A stretch of DNA of 64,000 nucleotides from an uncultured Muribaculaceae bacterium (GCA_910583675.1 CAJTYH010000011.1:1-64000); one strand, 5' to 3'. Positions 33,562 through 42,174 are shown, numbered from the stretch's first letter. Translations and numbers: made by a program. Notes: a model not told the origin generated them from the letters alone.

Positions 33562-34446
33562 TCAGAATCCGGCAAGGGCGGCCGTGCGGTCGGCTCGGAG
33601 TTGTGCAGCGAGTTCTTCGAGGGAGTTGAAGCGGCGTTCGGGACGTATGCGATGGCGGAAATCTACCGTGAGCCGCGAGCCATACAGGTCTTTGTTGCAC
33701 CCTATGATGTGTGTTTCGATGGTGGTTGTTCCTGCGGTGTCCACAGTGGGACGCGTCCCTATATTGGTCATTGCCGGATGTCCCAGTGCGGTTGTGGCGT
33801 ATACGCCGGCCATGGGCACAAGTTGCCGTTGATCGGCCAGACGCAGGTTGGCCGTGGGAAATCCGAGGCTGCGTCCAAGCTGCTTGCCGCTCTCCACGGT
33901 ACCGACAAGTGAATATGGCCGTCCGAGCAGACGGGCGGCCTCCTCCACATTCCCTTGGGTGAGGAGCGTTCTTATCCTGGTGGAGCTTATGCCTGTTCCT
34001 TCAGGCGCGTATTCCTTTGCGGGGACGATCTCTACGCCGCAGTTCTCTCCAAGGAGACGGTATTCCTCGAAATCCTTGGGTGCGTTGTATCCGAACCGGT
34101 TGTTGTATCCCATAAGCAGTGCCTCCACTCCAAGTCTGTCATGCAGCATGCGAAGGAAATCGGCTGTCGGGGTTTCCCTTAGTTGCCGGTCGAACGTGAT
34201 GGCCATGCACTCTACGTTCTCTTCGTTTATGAGCCGTATTTTTTCCTCCGTTGGGGTGAGGATGCGGGGTGCCTTTTCAGGTGCGACAAGCTCCAGGGGG
34301 TGGTTTGAGAAGGTTATGGCCAAGGGGGATAGTCCGCTCAGGGAAGCGTATCTTTTCAGCTCTCCCAGCAGATACCGGTGCCCTGTGTGGACACCGTCGA
34401 ACATCCCTATCACGGCCATGCGGCCTGTACCGACGGCGGCGCTCAT
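33562..34446 (-). CDS. ribF: Bifunctional riboflavin kinase / FAD synthetase
   Basis: Makes FMN from riboflavin and then FAD. The 294-residue protein has the N-terminal nucleotidyltransferase domain with AVIGMFDGVHTGHRYLL (about 11-27) and GISSTRIRTLL (about 152-162), and the C-terminal riboflavin-kinase domain with GRPYSLVGTVESGKQLGRSLGFPTANL. Start overlaps the O-methyltransferase stop by 4 nt. Last gene of the trmB-mrp-aroQ-OMT-ribF run. Confidence 0.94.
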   Translation of the reverse strand: MSAAVGTGRMAVIGMFDGVHTGHRYLLGELKRYASLSGLSPLAITFSNHPLELVAPEKAPRILTPTEEKIRLINEENVECMAITFDRQLRETPTADFLRMLHDRLGVEALLMGYNNRFGYNAPKDFEEYRLLGENCGVEIVPAKEYAPEGTGISSTRIRTLLTQGNVEEAARLLGRPYSLVGTVESGKQLGRSLGFPTANLRLADQRQLVPMAGVYATTALGHPAMTNIGTRPTVDTAGTTTIETHIIGCNKDLYGSRLTVDFRHRIRPERRFNSLEELAAQLRADRTAALAGF

Positions 34447-35081
34447 GGCTTTACCCTTATTAATGTCAGGCCGTCGCGCAGTGGGAGTATCACTTTTTCG
34501 AGCCTTGGATCTGCGGCCACTGCATCGTTGAACTCGGCTATCCCGAGTGTCTGGGGATCGTGGTGGGTATGCGTGTCGGTGACTTTCCCGTCCCAGAGCG
34601 TGTTGTCGGCTATTATGAATCCTCCCGGGCGCACGTGGGGGAGCACTGCGTTGAATGTGGCAAGGTAGGTGCGCTTGTTGGCATCCATGTATACCATGTC
34701 ATAGCCGGTGGCGAGCTTGGGCAGTATCTCCGCGATGTCGCCGATATGCAGCGTTACCCGGTTGCCGTATACCGATTGCCTGAGCTGTGCGGTGATGAAG
34801 CTCTCCATCTCGTCGTCTATCTCCACCGTGTCGAGTGTGCCACCTTCCGGCAATCCCTCTGCGATGCATAGTGCGGAATATCCCGCGTAAGTGCCGATCT
34901 CGAGTGCTCGTTTAGGTGAAATCATGGAGGTGAGCATGGTGAGAAGCCGCCCTTGCAGGTGTCCCGAGCACATGCGGGGATAAAGCAGCCGCAGGTGCAC
35001 GTCGCGTCCGAGCCTGCGCAGGTTCTCAGGCTCTGGCGATATGTGTTCGAGGATGTATTGTTCGGGATCGGTTGTCTGCAT
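34443..35081 (-). CDS. O-methyltransferase (COMT/CCoAOMT-like)
   Basis: A 212-residue SAM-dependent methyltransferase. SAM motif ALEIGTYAGYSALCIAEGL (about 64-82), acid DTVEIDDEME, and metal-ligand region YDMVYMDANKRTYL and IADNTLWDGKV match the cation-dependent catechol/caffeoyl-CoA O-methyltransferase family. The bacterial members methylate catechol-like compounds or modify RNA wobble uridine (TrmR); substrate open. Two nt after aroQ and 4-nt overlap with ribF, so part of one operon. Confidence 0.88.
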   Translation of the reverse strand: MQTTDPEQYILEHISPEPENLRRLGRDVHLRLLYPRMCSGHLQGRLLTMLTSMISPKRALEIGTYAGYSALCIAEGLPEGGTLDTVEIDDEMESFITAQLRQSVYGNRVTLHIGDIAEILPKLATGYDMVYMDANKRTYLATFNAVLPHVRPGGFIIADNTLWDGKVTDTHTHHDPQTLGIAEFNDAVAADPRLEKVILPLRDGLTLIRVKP

Positions 35082-35083
35082 TC

Positions 35084-35509
35084 TCAGATAAGTGATTCTA
35101 TGGCAAGTCGATAACTATCCATGCCGAATCCGGCTATCGTACCCCGGCATGCCGGGGCTATCAATGAGCGGTGGCGTATCTCCTCGGCACGTGCCTGAGG
35201 ATTGGAGATGTGGACTTCCACTACCGGACGCTCTATCGAGCGTATTGCATCGTACAATGCGAGCGACGTGTGGGTGTATGCCCCGGCATTGAGGACTATT
35301 CCACGGATAGAGTCATCAAATCCGGCTTCCTGCAACCGATCCACCAGATCCCCCTCGTGGTTGCTCTGGTAATAGTCTATCTCCACGTTGGGGTAATCCA
35401 CTGCAAGAGCCTTGAGATAGTCGTCCATTGAGACCCGTCCGTAGATCTCCGGCTCGCGCACTCCGAGCAGGTTCAGATTGGGGCCGTTGATAATCAGGAT
35501 CCTTACCAT
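35084..35509 (-). CDS. aroQ: Type II 3-dehydroquinate dehydratase
   Basis: Dehydrates 3-dehydroquinate to 3-dehydroshikimate in the shikimate pathway; forms dodecamers. The 141-residue length is typical. Motifs: ILIINGPNLNLLGVREPEIYG with catalytic Tyr, the Arg-bearing loop start, NAGAYTHTSLALYDAI, and EVHISNPQARAEEIRHRS with the catalytic His. Seven nt after mrp, in the same transcript. Confidence 0.95.
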   Translation of the reverse strand: MVRILIINGPNLNLLGVREPEIYGRVSMDDYLKALAVDYPNVEIDYYQSNHEGDLVDRLQEAGFDDSIRGIVLNAGAYTHTSLALYDAIRSIERPVVEVHISNPQARAEEIRHRSLIAPACRGTIAGFGMDSYRLAIESLI

Positions 35510-35516
35510 GGCAGGT

Positions 35517-36626
35517 TTATTTTTTAGTGACGTTCACCTTTTCGGTCGGGGGAAGCATGCGGTTGCGTTCGTCTACCACATCTACCACCTCATGTGCCAG
35601 ATGCAGGAATTCATGTCCCATGATGGAGTCTTTCAATGCTATGGGGGTGCCGGCATCGCCGTCCTCGCATACGTCGGCCACCAATGGTATCTGTGCCAGC
35701 AGCTTTACACCAAGTTCCCTTGCAAGCGCCACACCCCCTTCCTTGCCGAAGATATAGTAGCGTTCGTCCGGATGCTGTGCCGGGGTGAACCATGCCATGT
35801 TCTCCACAAGGCCGAGGATGGGCACGTTCACCTTGTCGCCGGTGAACATGGCGATCCCCTTGCGTGCATCGGCCAATGCCACCTGTTGCGGGGTGGTCAC
35901 GATCACGACTCCCGTTATGCCAAGGGTCTGCACCAGTGTGAGGTGTATGTCGCTCGTGCCGGGGGGCATGTCTATCACGAAGTAGTCCAGTTCACCCCAG
36001 TCGGCTTCCCCGATAAGTTGCTTGAGGGCGTTTGATGCCATGCTCCCTCTCCAGAGCACCGGCGCGTTCCTGTCTACAAGGAAGCCGATAGAGAGGAGCT
36101 TCACGCCGAATTTCTCATGGGGTATGATTAGTTGGCGTCCGTCAACCTCATGCATGTACAGCTCCGCATCCTCCACCCCGAACATCTTTGGCATGGAAGG
36201 GCCGAATATGTCGGCATCCAGCAATCCCACCTTGTATCCCTCCCGTGCAAGAGCCACTGCGAGATTGCTTGCCACGGTGGATTTTCCTACTCCACCCTTG
36301 CCGGAGCTTACGCCTATTATGTTCTTCACGTGTGCCAGAGGTTTTGCCACGGGCTGGGGTGCCTGGGTGCGGGTCTTTACCGCGATGTTGCCTTTAATCT
36401 CAACTTCCGGGGAGATGTAGGTGTTTATAGCGGATTCGGCAGCCCGTACCAGAGACTTTATGAAGGGATCTGTCGGTTTGTCGAATATCAGTGAGAAGCT
36501 GACCTTGTTGCCGTCTATGCGGATGTCGTCCTCCACCATCCCTGCAGACACTATGTCTTTGCCGGAAGCGGGGTAGCGCACATTCTTGAGCGCGTCTATT
36601 ATAAGTTGTGGGTATAGTCGTTGCAT
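35517..36626 (-). CDS. Mrp/ApbC-type P-loop ATPase (Fe-S cluster carrier)
   Basis: A 369-residue protein with an N-terminal MIP18/DUF59 domain (about 1-90) and a C-terminal Mrp NTPase domain holding the deviant Walker A SSGKGGVGKSTVA (about 107-119) and DADIFGPSMPKMFG. Mrp/ApbC proteins carry [4Fe-4S] clusters. The CxxC motif that many Mrp proteins use for the cluster is absent: after LVENMAWFT the sequence runs PAQHPDERYYIFG. I recall the same in other Bacteroidota. Separated from trmB by composite repeat copy 3, followed by aroQ. Confidence 0.9.
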   Translation of the reverse strand: MQRLYPQLIIDALKNVRYPASGKDIVSAGMVEDDIRIDGNKVSFSLIFDKPTDPFIKSLVRAAESAINTYISPEVEIKGNIAVKTRTQAPQPVAKPLAHVKNIIGVSSGKGGVGKSTVASNLAVALAREGYKVGLLDADIFGPSMPKMFGVEDAELYMHEVDGRQLIIPHEKFGVKLLSIGFLVDRNAPVLWRGSMASNALKQLIGEADWGELDYFVIDMPPGTSDIHLTLVQTLGITGVVIVTTPQQVALADARKGIAMFTGDKVNVPILGLVENMAWFTPAQHPDERYYIFGKEGGVALARELGVKLLAQIPLVADVCEDGDAGTPIALKDSIMGHEFLHLAHEVVDVVDERNRMLPPTEKVNVTKK

Positions 36627-36633
36627 TGTTTTG

Positions 36634-36814
36634 GGTTAGAAGTAAGAAGTTAGAGCGGGAGAAGAAAAGCAAGAATAGAAGAAATTAAGAAAAAAGAAAT
36701 AAGAAATTGGGAAATTAAGAAGTTGAGAAAAAGAAACTTAGAAAAGCCGGTTGATACCTCTGATATCTCTGATGTCTCTGATCCCCAATTACTAATTCCT
36801 AATTGCTAATTGCT
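36634..36814. repeat. Composite intergenic repeat, copy 3 (trmB-mrp gap and trmB 3' end)
   Basis: AG-rich module (36634-36750), three GATNYCTCT nonamers (36753-36786) and four AATTNCT heptamers (36787-36814). In the minus-strand sense, the heptamer array begins inside trmB: it encodes the last residues QLAIRN and the TAG stop (36792-36794). Same module order and orientation relative to transcription as copy 1. Confidence 0.85.
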
Positions 36815-37550
36815 CCAGGGTTCCCCGTGAGAAGCTCCTGTAGGTGTCCAATGGGATTTCGTCCTGTGGCTCCTTGAGTGTCCCCTCTTGTGCGAGCGGG
36901 AACGCTATGTATTTGATGGTTAGGCCGCGTTCAAGCCACTGCTGTTCATAGAAGGTGCGAATCTGGAGTATGTCGTCGGCGATTCCTGATGCGTATAGGT
37001 CGTCGGTGCACGCTTCCGGATGTATTCCGTTGAGTTCGGTCAGCAAGCGCGTATATGTGAACAGGAACGGGCTGTCGGTTTTCAGTTTCACTGTTCCGCC
37101 GTCTTTCATCACCTGACGGTATAGTTGCAGGAAGGTCGTGGAAGTCAGTCGTTTGCGCACTTTCTTCATCTGCGGGTCGGGGAAAGTGATCCAGATTTCG
37201 CTTACTTCAGATGGCGCAAAGAAGGAGGGGAGCAGTTCGATGTTGGTGCGCAAGAAGGCCGCGTTTTTCAGGCCGCGGTCGCGTACCTGGCATGCGCCCG
37301 TCCACATACGTGCGCCCTTTATGTCTACCCCGATGAAATTCTTGTCCGGGAATCGCTCTGCAAGCCCCACGGTATATTCCCCTTTGCCGCACCCAAGTTC
37401 AAGCACTATCGGGCCGTCGTTTCGGAAATAGTCGCTGTTCCAGCGTCCGCGCAACGGAAACCCCTGTTCGCGGAGCACACCGAAGGGATATTGGAAAACG
37501 CAGTCAAGCGTTTCCATCTCCCGGAATTTTTTCAGTTTATTCTTTCCCAT
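36792..37550 (-). CDS. trmB: tRNA (guanine-N7-)-methyltransferase
   Basis: Makes m7G46 in the tRNA variable loop using SAM. The 252-residue protein has VLELGCGKGEYTVGLAERFP (about 49-68), FIGVDIKGARMW, and the family signature WITFPDPQMKKVRKRLT. The C-terminal residues QLAIRN plus stop come from the AATTAGN heptamer array. Divergent from the prenyl synthase gene, start codons only about 50 nt apart. Confidence 0.93.
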   Translation of the reverse strand: MGKNKLKKFREMETLDCVFQYPFGVLREQGFPLRGRWNSDYFRNDGPIVLELGCGKGEYTVGLAERFPDKNFIGVDIKGARMWTGACQVRDRGLKNAAFLRTNIELLPSFFAPSEVSEIWITFPDPQMKKVRKRLTSTTFLQLYRQVMKDGGTVKLKTDSPFLFTYTRLLTELNGIHPEACTDDLYASGIADDILQIRTFYEQQWLERGLTIKYIAFPLAQEGTLKEPQDEIPLDTYRSFSRGTLEQLAIRN

Positions 37551-37574
37551 GCCACAAAATTACGAAAAAGTGTG

Positions 37575-37582
37575 TAACTTTG
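37575..37582 (+). promoter_or_regulatory. -7 promoter box of the prenyl synthase gene
   Basis: TAACTTTG matches the -7 consensus; no -33 TTTG at the right distance. It lies 20 nt before the ATG at 37603 and rules out an in-frame start at 37549. Confidence 0.6.
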
Positions 37583-37602
37583 CGCCCGATAATCAAGAGA
37601 TA

Positions 37603-38598
37603 ATGCATCCCTCATTAGAAATAATGACCCCGTTCCAAACTATTCAACAGACTCTGGCTCCCGATCTGAAGCGCCTGAACGATCGCATATTGTCGGCGCT
37701 TGATTCGCCCAATGTGCTTATGAACAGTGTGGTGCATCATTATCTTGAAAAGAAGGGGAAGCAGATACGTCCCATTCTTGTCTTGCTTAGTGCGCGTCTG
37801 TTCGGCGAGGTCAACGACAATGTGCTTGCGGGCGCTACGGCTGTGGAACTGCTGCACAATGCATCCCTTATCCATGACGATGTGGTTGACGATACCGTCA
37901 CGCGGCGTGGCTCACTTACAATAAACGGAGCGTGGGACAATCATCTTGCCGTGCTCGTCGGTGATTTTTTCCTGTCTAATGCCCTGTTGCAGGGGGCTGA
38001 AACCGACGACATACGCATAATCCATTCCATATCCAATCTCGGACGCTTGTTGTCCATAGGGGAATTGGACGAGATTTACAATGCCCGTTACAACGATCTT
38101 GACGAACAGGCCTATTTCAATATCATCTACCGCAAGACGGCATCTCTTTTCGTGTCTTGTGTGGAGGTGGGGTCCTATGCCGTAGGTGTGGACGACAAGC
38201 GCCTTGAAGTGCTCCGGGAGTATGCGCGGCTGCTCGGCCTCTGCTTCCAGATAAAGGATGACATATTCGATTATTTCTCTGACGAGAAGATCGGAAAGCC
38301 TACAGGCAACGACCTGCGCGAGGGGAAGGTCACTCTGCCGTTGATCCATGCTTTGGAAAATACGTCCCATCCACGTCATGCCGAGATGGTTGCGCTTGCG
38401 CGTAAGGAAGCGCTTGATACCGATGAAATAAATGCACTCATAGCCTTTGCTATCGAAAACGGGGGCATCGAATATGCCGAGGCCGCTATGCGGCGGATGC
38501 GCGACGAGGCTGTCGGGCTTCTGTCCGGCTTCCCCCGGTCGGAAGTCACCGAATCATTCATAGCACTTCTTGATTTCATCATTTCCAGGGACAATTGA
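37603..38598 (+). CDS. Polyprenyl (octaprenyl-type) diphosphate synthase
   Basis: Trans-isoprenyl synthase extending farnesyl diphosphate, probably for the menaquinone side chain. Both Asp-rich motifs are present: LIHDDVVDD (first) and QIKDDIFDYF (second), along with GKQIRPILVLLSARL and the KTASLF motif. The ATG at 37603 (331 aa) is consistent with the -7 box at 37575; ATG 37624 is an alternative. Chain length cannot be told reliably. The gene ends in the composite repeat at 38592. Confidence 0.9.
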   Translation: MHPSLEIMTPFQTIQQTLAPDLKRLNDRILSALDSPNVLMNSVVHHYLEKKGKQIRPILVLLSARLFGEVNDNVLAGATAVELLHNASLIHDDVVDDTVTRRGSLTINGAWDNHLAVLVGDFFLSNALLQGAETDDIRIIHSISNLGRLLSIGELDEIYNARYNDLDEQAYFNIIYRKTASLFVSCVEVGSYAVGVDDKRLEVLREYARLLGLCFQIKDDIFDYFSDEKIGKPTGNDLREGKVTLPLIHALENTSHPRHAEMVALARKEALDTDEINALIAFAIENGGIEYAEAAMRRMRDEAVGLLSGFPRSEVTESFIALLDFIISRDN

Positions 38599-38720
38599 GG
38601 CTAATTAGCAATTAATAATTAGTAATTAGCAATTGGGGGATCAGAGATATCAGAGGTATCAGAGGAATCAGAGTTATCAACTGATTTTCTCAACTCCTCA
38701 TTTTTTTCTAAATTTCTTCT
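38592..38720. repeat. Composite intergenic repeat, copy 4 (downstream of prenyl synthase gene)
   Basis: Plus-strand order: AATTAGN-type heptamers (38592-38635) starting at the stop codon, ATCAGAGNT nonamers (38637-38679), then a CU-rich module (about 38680-38720). This is the reverse complement of copies 1 and 3, so relative to transcription the order is the same in all three. Confidence 0.85.
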
Positions 38721-38770
38721 TTTCTCAAATTCCCGTTCCTTCTGCGAGTGTGAAAAAATTACAAAATGTT

Positions 38771-38801
38771 TTTGCGGTCTCGGAGTTTTCAATTACTTTT
38801 G
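38771..38801 (+). promoter_or_regulatory. Promoter of the pseudouridine synthase gene, long leader
   Basis: TTTG (38771-38774), 19-nt spacer, TACTTTTG (38794-38801). The start codon at 39083 implies a leader of about 275 nt. The leader holds a GC-rich stretch (38817-38900) and a short hairpin AGGATT/AATCCT (near 38936-38955) but no riboswitch I recognise. The 484-nt gap 38599-39082 otherwise contains only the repeat at 38592. Confidence 0.65.
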
Positions 38802-39082
38802 TGTTAACTTTTTGTGGGGCGTGCATTGGCGCGTCGCACAAGCAGTTGAATGGCACCGGGGCGCTCTCTTTGGTTTCCGTTCCCCGGTTCCGTGGCCTCT
38901 TTCTAAACATGTAAAAACAGAGGGATTGCTTTAAAGGATTCAGATAAGAAATCCTAAACACTATATAACGAAATTTTTAATACAACAATATTCATTTATT
39001 CATACTGTAGACAGGACTATTGAGCATGCCGAGAGGCAGCCATAACTCAACGGTTGGCATAACTACATTATATTTATTCAAC

Positions 39083-40750
39083 ATGGAAGCTAACGAAGCT
39101 AAAAAACCGAAACGTCCCCGCATTGGACAGCCGGTCGGGCTTGGTGACAACACTGCTCATGCAGCCGACAATCATTACGAGAATCAGAATTTCAACGATG
39201 GAGAGCATCGCGGCGACGGTGCAGAGCGTCCTCAGGGAGGATACCAGCCTCGCCAGCAGGGCGGCTATCAGCCCCGCAACAATTACGGGCAACCTCGTCA
39301 GCAGGGTTCCTATGGCCAACAGCGCCCCTACAACAACAATCGTCAGCAGGGTGGCTACGGTCAGTCCCGTTACAACAATCAGGGTCAGCAGGGCGGATAT
39401 AACCGTCGCCCCGGTGGCTATAACCAGCAGCGCCCCTATGCGCCGCAGCCCCGTCCCGAGGCTCCTGAGACTATAGGAGACACCACTTCTGCGACCACAT
39501 CGGCAGCAACCACATCGGCAGAGGGCACTGAAAACACAGCTGCACAGCAGCCTCAGCAGGGAGGATATCAGCCTCGCAACAACTACAGCCAGCAGCGCCC
39601 CTACAACAACAATCGTCAGCAGGGCGGCTACAACAACCGTTACAACAACCAGGGTCAGCAGGGCGGTTACGGTCAGCAGCGTCCCTACAACAATAACCGT
39701 CAGCAGGGCGGCTACAACAACCGCAACAATCAAGGCGGTTATGGTCAGCCCCGCTACAACAATCAGGGTCAGCAGGGCGGCTACGGCCAGCAGCGTCCCT
39801 ACAACAACAATCGTCAACAGGGCGGCTACAACAATCAGGGTCAGCAAGGCGGTTACGGCCAGCAGCGTCCTTATGGCAACCGTCCCGGCGGTTACAACCG
39901 CAATCAAGGTGGCTACAATAACCGTCCCGGCATGCAGGGAGGTCGTTTCCAGAAAAACAACATGCGTCAGGGCAAGAGCTTCATTCCCCGTCCCAAACGC
40001 ATAGAGTATGAGATGCCCGAACTGGATCCGGAAGAAAAGATCCGCCTGAACAAGTTCATGGCCAATTCCGGCATCTGCTCGCGCCGCGAGGCCGACGAAT
40101 TCATCCAGCAGGGTCTGGTAAAGGTCAACGGCGAGGTAGTAACCGAACTCGGCACAAAGATCTCCCACACAGACAAGGTGGAATACGATGAGAAGATCGT
40201 GGCTCTGGAGAGCAAGTGCTACATCCTGCTCAACAAGCCTAAGGACTGTGTCACGACTTCCGACGATCCCAATGGGCGCACTACCGTGCTTGACCTCGTG
40301 AAGGGCGCGTGCGACGAGCGCATCTATCCCGTGGGACGCCTTGACCGCAATACCACCGGTGTGCTTCTGCTCACCAACGACGGCGACCTCGCCTCCAAGC
40401 TCACCCATCCGAAATATGTGAAGAAAAAGATATATCACGTATGGACGGACAAGGATATAGCCGAGGAGGACATGCAGCGCATCGCCGACGGCATAGAGCT
40501 GGAAGACGGCCCCATCCACGCCGATGCGATCAGCTATGCCACCGAGACCGACCGCAACCAGGCCGGCATAGAGATACATTCCGGCCGCAACCGTATCGTG
40601 CGCCGTATATTCGAGTCGCTCGGTTATCACGTGACCAAGCTCGACCGCGTATACTTTGCCGGTCTTACCAAGAAGAACCTCCCGCGTGGCCGCTGGCGCT
40701 ACCTCACACAGGAGGAGGTCAACTATCTCAAAATGGGCTCGTTTGAATAA
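39083..40750 (+). CDS. RluB/RsuA-family rRNA pseudouridine synthase with prion-like N-terminus
   Basis: A 555-residue protein. The C-terminal about 245 residues are a complete rRNA pseudouridine synthase: S4 RNA-binding domain (IRLNKFMANSGICSRREAD) and catalytic domain with VGRLDRNTTGVLLLTNDG (catalytic Asp), ending GRWRYLTQEEVNYLKMGSFE. RluB modifies 23S rRNA near position 2605. Residues about 55-300 are a low-complexity tract of GGYGQQRPYNNNRQQ-type repeats rich in Gln, Asn, Gly, Tyr and Arg, with a short TSAATTSAEG spacer. Such a composition is typical of disordered, prion-like regions. ATG 39083 chosen for MEANEAKKPKRPRIG; an upstream ATG at 39020 lacks this support. asnS follows by 29 nt. 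Confidence 0.9.
   Translation: MEANEAKKPKRPRIGQPVGLGDNTAHAADNHYENQNFNDGEHRGDGAERPQGGYQPRQQGGYQPRNNYGQPRQQGSYGQQRPYNNNRQQGGYGQSRYNNQGQQGGYNRRPGGYNQQRPYAPQPRPEAPETIGDTTSATTSAATTSAEGTENTAAQQPQQGGYQPRNNYSQQRPYNNNRQQGGYNNRYNNQGQQGGYGQQRPYNNNRQQGGYNNRNNQGGYGQPRYNNQGQQGGYGQQRPYNNNRQQGGYNNQGQQGGYGQQRPYGNRPGGYNRNQGGYNNRPGMQGGRFQKNNMRQGKSFIPRPKRIEYEMPELDPEEKIRLNKFMANSGICSRREADEFIQQGLVKVNGEVVTELGTKISHTDKVEYDEKIVALESKCYILLNKPKDCVTTSDDPNGRTTVLDLVKGACDERIYPVGRLDRNTTGVLLLTNDGDLASKLTHPKYVKKKIYHVWTDKDIAEEDMQRIADGIELEDGPIHADAISYATETDRNQAGIEIHSGRNRIVRRIFESLGYHVTKLDRVYFAGLTKKNLPRGRWRYLTQEEVNYLKMGSFE
39230..39950 (+). repeat. In-frame tandem repeats coding the Q/N/G/Y-rich tract
   Basis: Units of about 24-45 nt built from CAGCAGGG(C/T)GG(C/T)TA(C/T), CAGCAGCG(C/T)CCCTA and AACAACAATCGT recur at least eight times inside the pseudouridine synthase gene. 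Units are in multiples of 3, so copy-number change keeps the frame. Long minus-strand frames here are only mirror images of this composition. Confidence 0.85.
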
Positions 40751-40779
40751 TACGAGCCGAGTAAATCAATCAAGACACA

Positions 40780-42174
40780 ATGAAACGTACAAAAATATCC
40801 GACCTCTTTTCCCGTGCCACGGAGCTGATCGGGCAGGAGGTATGTGTCAAGGGATGGGTTCGCACCCATCGTGGTAACAAATATGTGCAGTTCGTGGCAC
40901 TGAATGACGGTTCCACCATCCGCAACATACAGATCGTGTTCGACATGAACACGTTTACCGATGAGCAGCTCAAACCCCTTACCACGGGATCGGCCATCAG
41001 GGTTGACGGACTTCTGGTAGAAAGCCAGGGAAAAGGGCAGACCATAGAGATTCAGGCTCGTGAGATGGAACTTTACGGTACTGCCGATCCTGAAAGCTAT
41101 CCTCTCCAGAAGAAGGGACACTCGCTGGAGTTCCTCCGCGAGATCGCACACCTGCGTCCGCGCACCAACACCTTCTCGGCGGTGCTGCGCGTGCGTTCCA
41201 CGCTGGCATATGCTATCCATCGCTACTTCCAGGAACGCGGTTTCTATTACCTCAATACGCCGCTCATCACAGCGAGCGACTGCGAGGGTGCCGGAGCCAT
41301 GTTCCAGGTGACAACCCTCCCGCTCAATGAGCTTCCACGCACCGAGGAGGGAGCCGTGGACTACTCTTCCGACTTCTTCGGCAAGCCTACGGCATTGACC
41401 GTCAGCGGTCAGCTTGAAGGGGAGCTTGGAGCCACGGCGCTTGGAGCCATATATACGTTCGGCCCTACTTTCCGTGCTGAGAACTCCAACACTCCACGAC
41501 ATCTGGCAGAGTTCTGGATGATCGAGCCTGAGGTGGCGTTCATTGACATTGACGAGAACATGGATCTTGCCGAGGATTTCCTCAAGTATTGCATCCGCTA
41601 TGCGCTTGACAATTGCCGTGATGACATCGAATTCCTTGCGGAACACTACGACAAAGAACTTATCAGTCGTCTGGAATCGGTGATCGGCGAGGACTTCGTG
41701 CGCCTCAGCTATACAGAGGCCATAGACATCCTCCTGAAGTCAGGTCATAAGTTTGAATTCCCCGTTTCATGGGGTGTGGATCTCCAGAGCGAGCATGAGC
41801 GTTTCCTCGTTGAGAAGCACTTCAAGCGTCCCGTTATCCTGACCGGTTATCCCAAGGAGATCAAGGCGTTCTATATGAAGCTCAACGACGACGGACGCAC
41901 AGTGCGTGCCATGGATGTGCTCTTCCCCGCAATCGGCGAGATCATCGGCGGTTCAGAGCGTGAGGAGAACTATGACAAGCTCATGTCGCGCATTGAGGAG
42001 CTTGACATCCCCATGAAAGACATGTGGTGGTATCTTGACACCCGCCGTTTCGGCACGGTGCCCCACGCCGGTTTCGGTCTCGGTTTCGAGCGCCTTGTGC
42101 TCTTCGTGACAGGCATGACCAACATCCGCGACGTCATCCCGTTCCCCCGTACTCCCAAGTCGGCTGAATTCTGA
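40780..42174 (+). CDS. asnS: Asparaginyl-tRNA synthetase
   Basis: Class II aminoacyl-tRNA synthetase of 464 residues charging tRNA-Asn. N-terminal OB-fold (VCVKGWVRTHRGNKYVQFVALNDG, read as two pieces around residues 19-42), motif 2 region FGPTFRAENSNTPRHLAEFW and motif 3 GFGLGFERLVLFV with following NIRDVIPFPRTP. Length is standard. Read with the upstream pseudouridine synthase gene (29-nt gap); a terminator follows. Confidence 0.96.
   Translation: MKRTKISDLFSRATELIGQEVCVKGWVRTHRGNKYVQFVALNDGSTIRNIQIVFDMNTFTDEQLKPLTTGSAIRVDGLLVESQGKGQTIEIQAREMELYGTADPESYPLQKKGHSLEFLREIAHLRPRTNTFSAVLRVRSTLAYAIHRYFQERGFYYLNTPLITASDCEGAGAMFQVTTLPLNELPRTEEGAVDYSSDFFGKPTALTVSGQLEGELGATALGAIYTFGPTFRAENSNTPRHLAEFWMIEPEVAFIDIDENMDLAEDFLKYCIRYALDNCRDDIEFLAEHYDKELISRLESVIGEDFVRLSYTEAIDILLKSGHKFEFPVSWGVDLQSEHERFLVEKHFKRPVILTGYPKEIKAFYMKLNDDGRTVRAMDVLFPAIGEIIGGSEREENYDKLMSRIEELDIPMKDMWWYLDTRRFGTVPHAGFGLGFERLVLFVTGMTNIRDVIPFPRTPKSAEF

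Noticed and set aside
39230..39950. Regular direct repeats that might suggest a CRISPR array
   Set aside because: Units are unequal, in frame, lack unique spacers and code for a low-complexity protein tract; no cas genes are present.
39074..40630. Long minus-strand frame with repeated hydrophobic Val/Leu/Thr runs, resembling a membrane protein
   Set aside because: It is the mirror image of the CAG/AAC-rich repeats in the pseudouridine synthase gene; the plus strand carries recognised domains.
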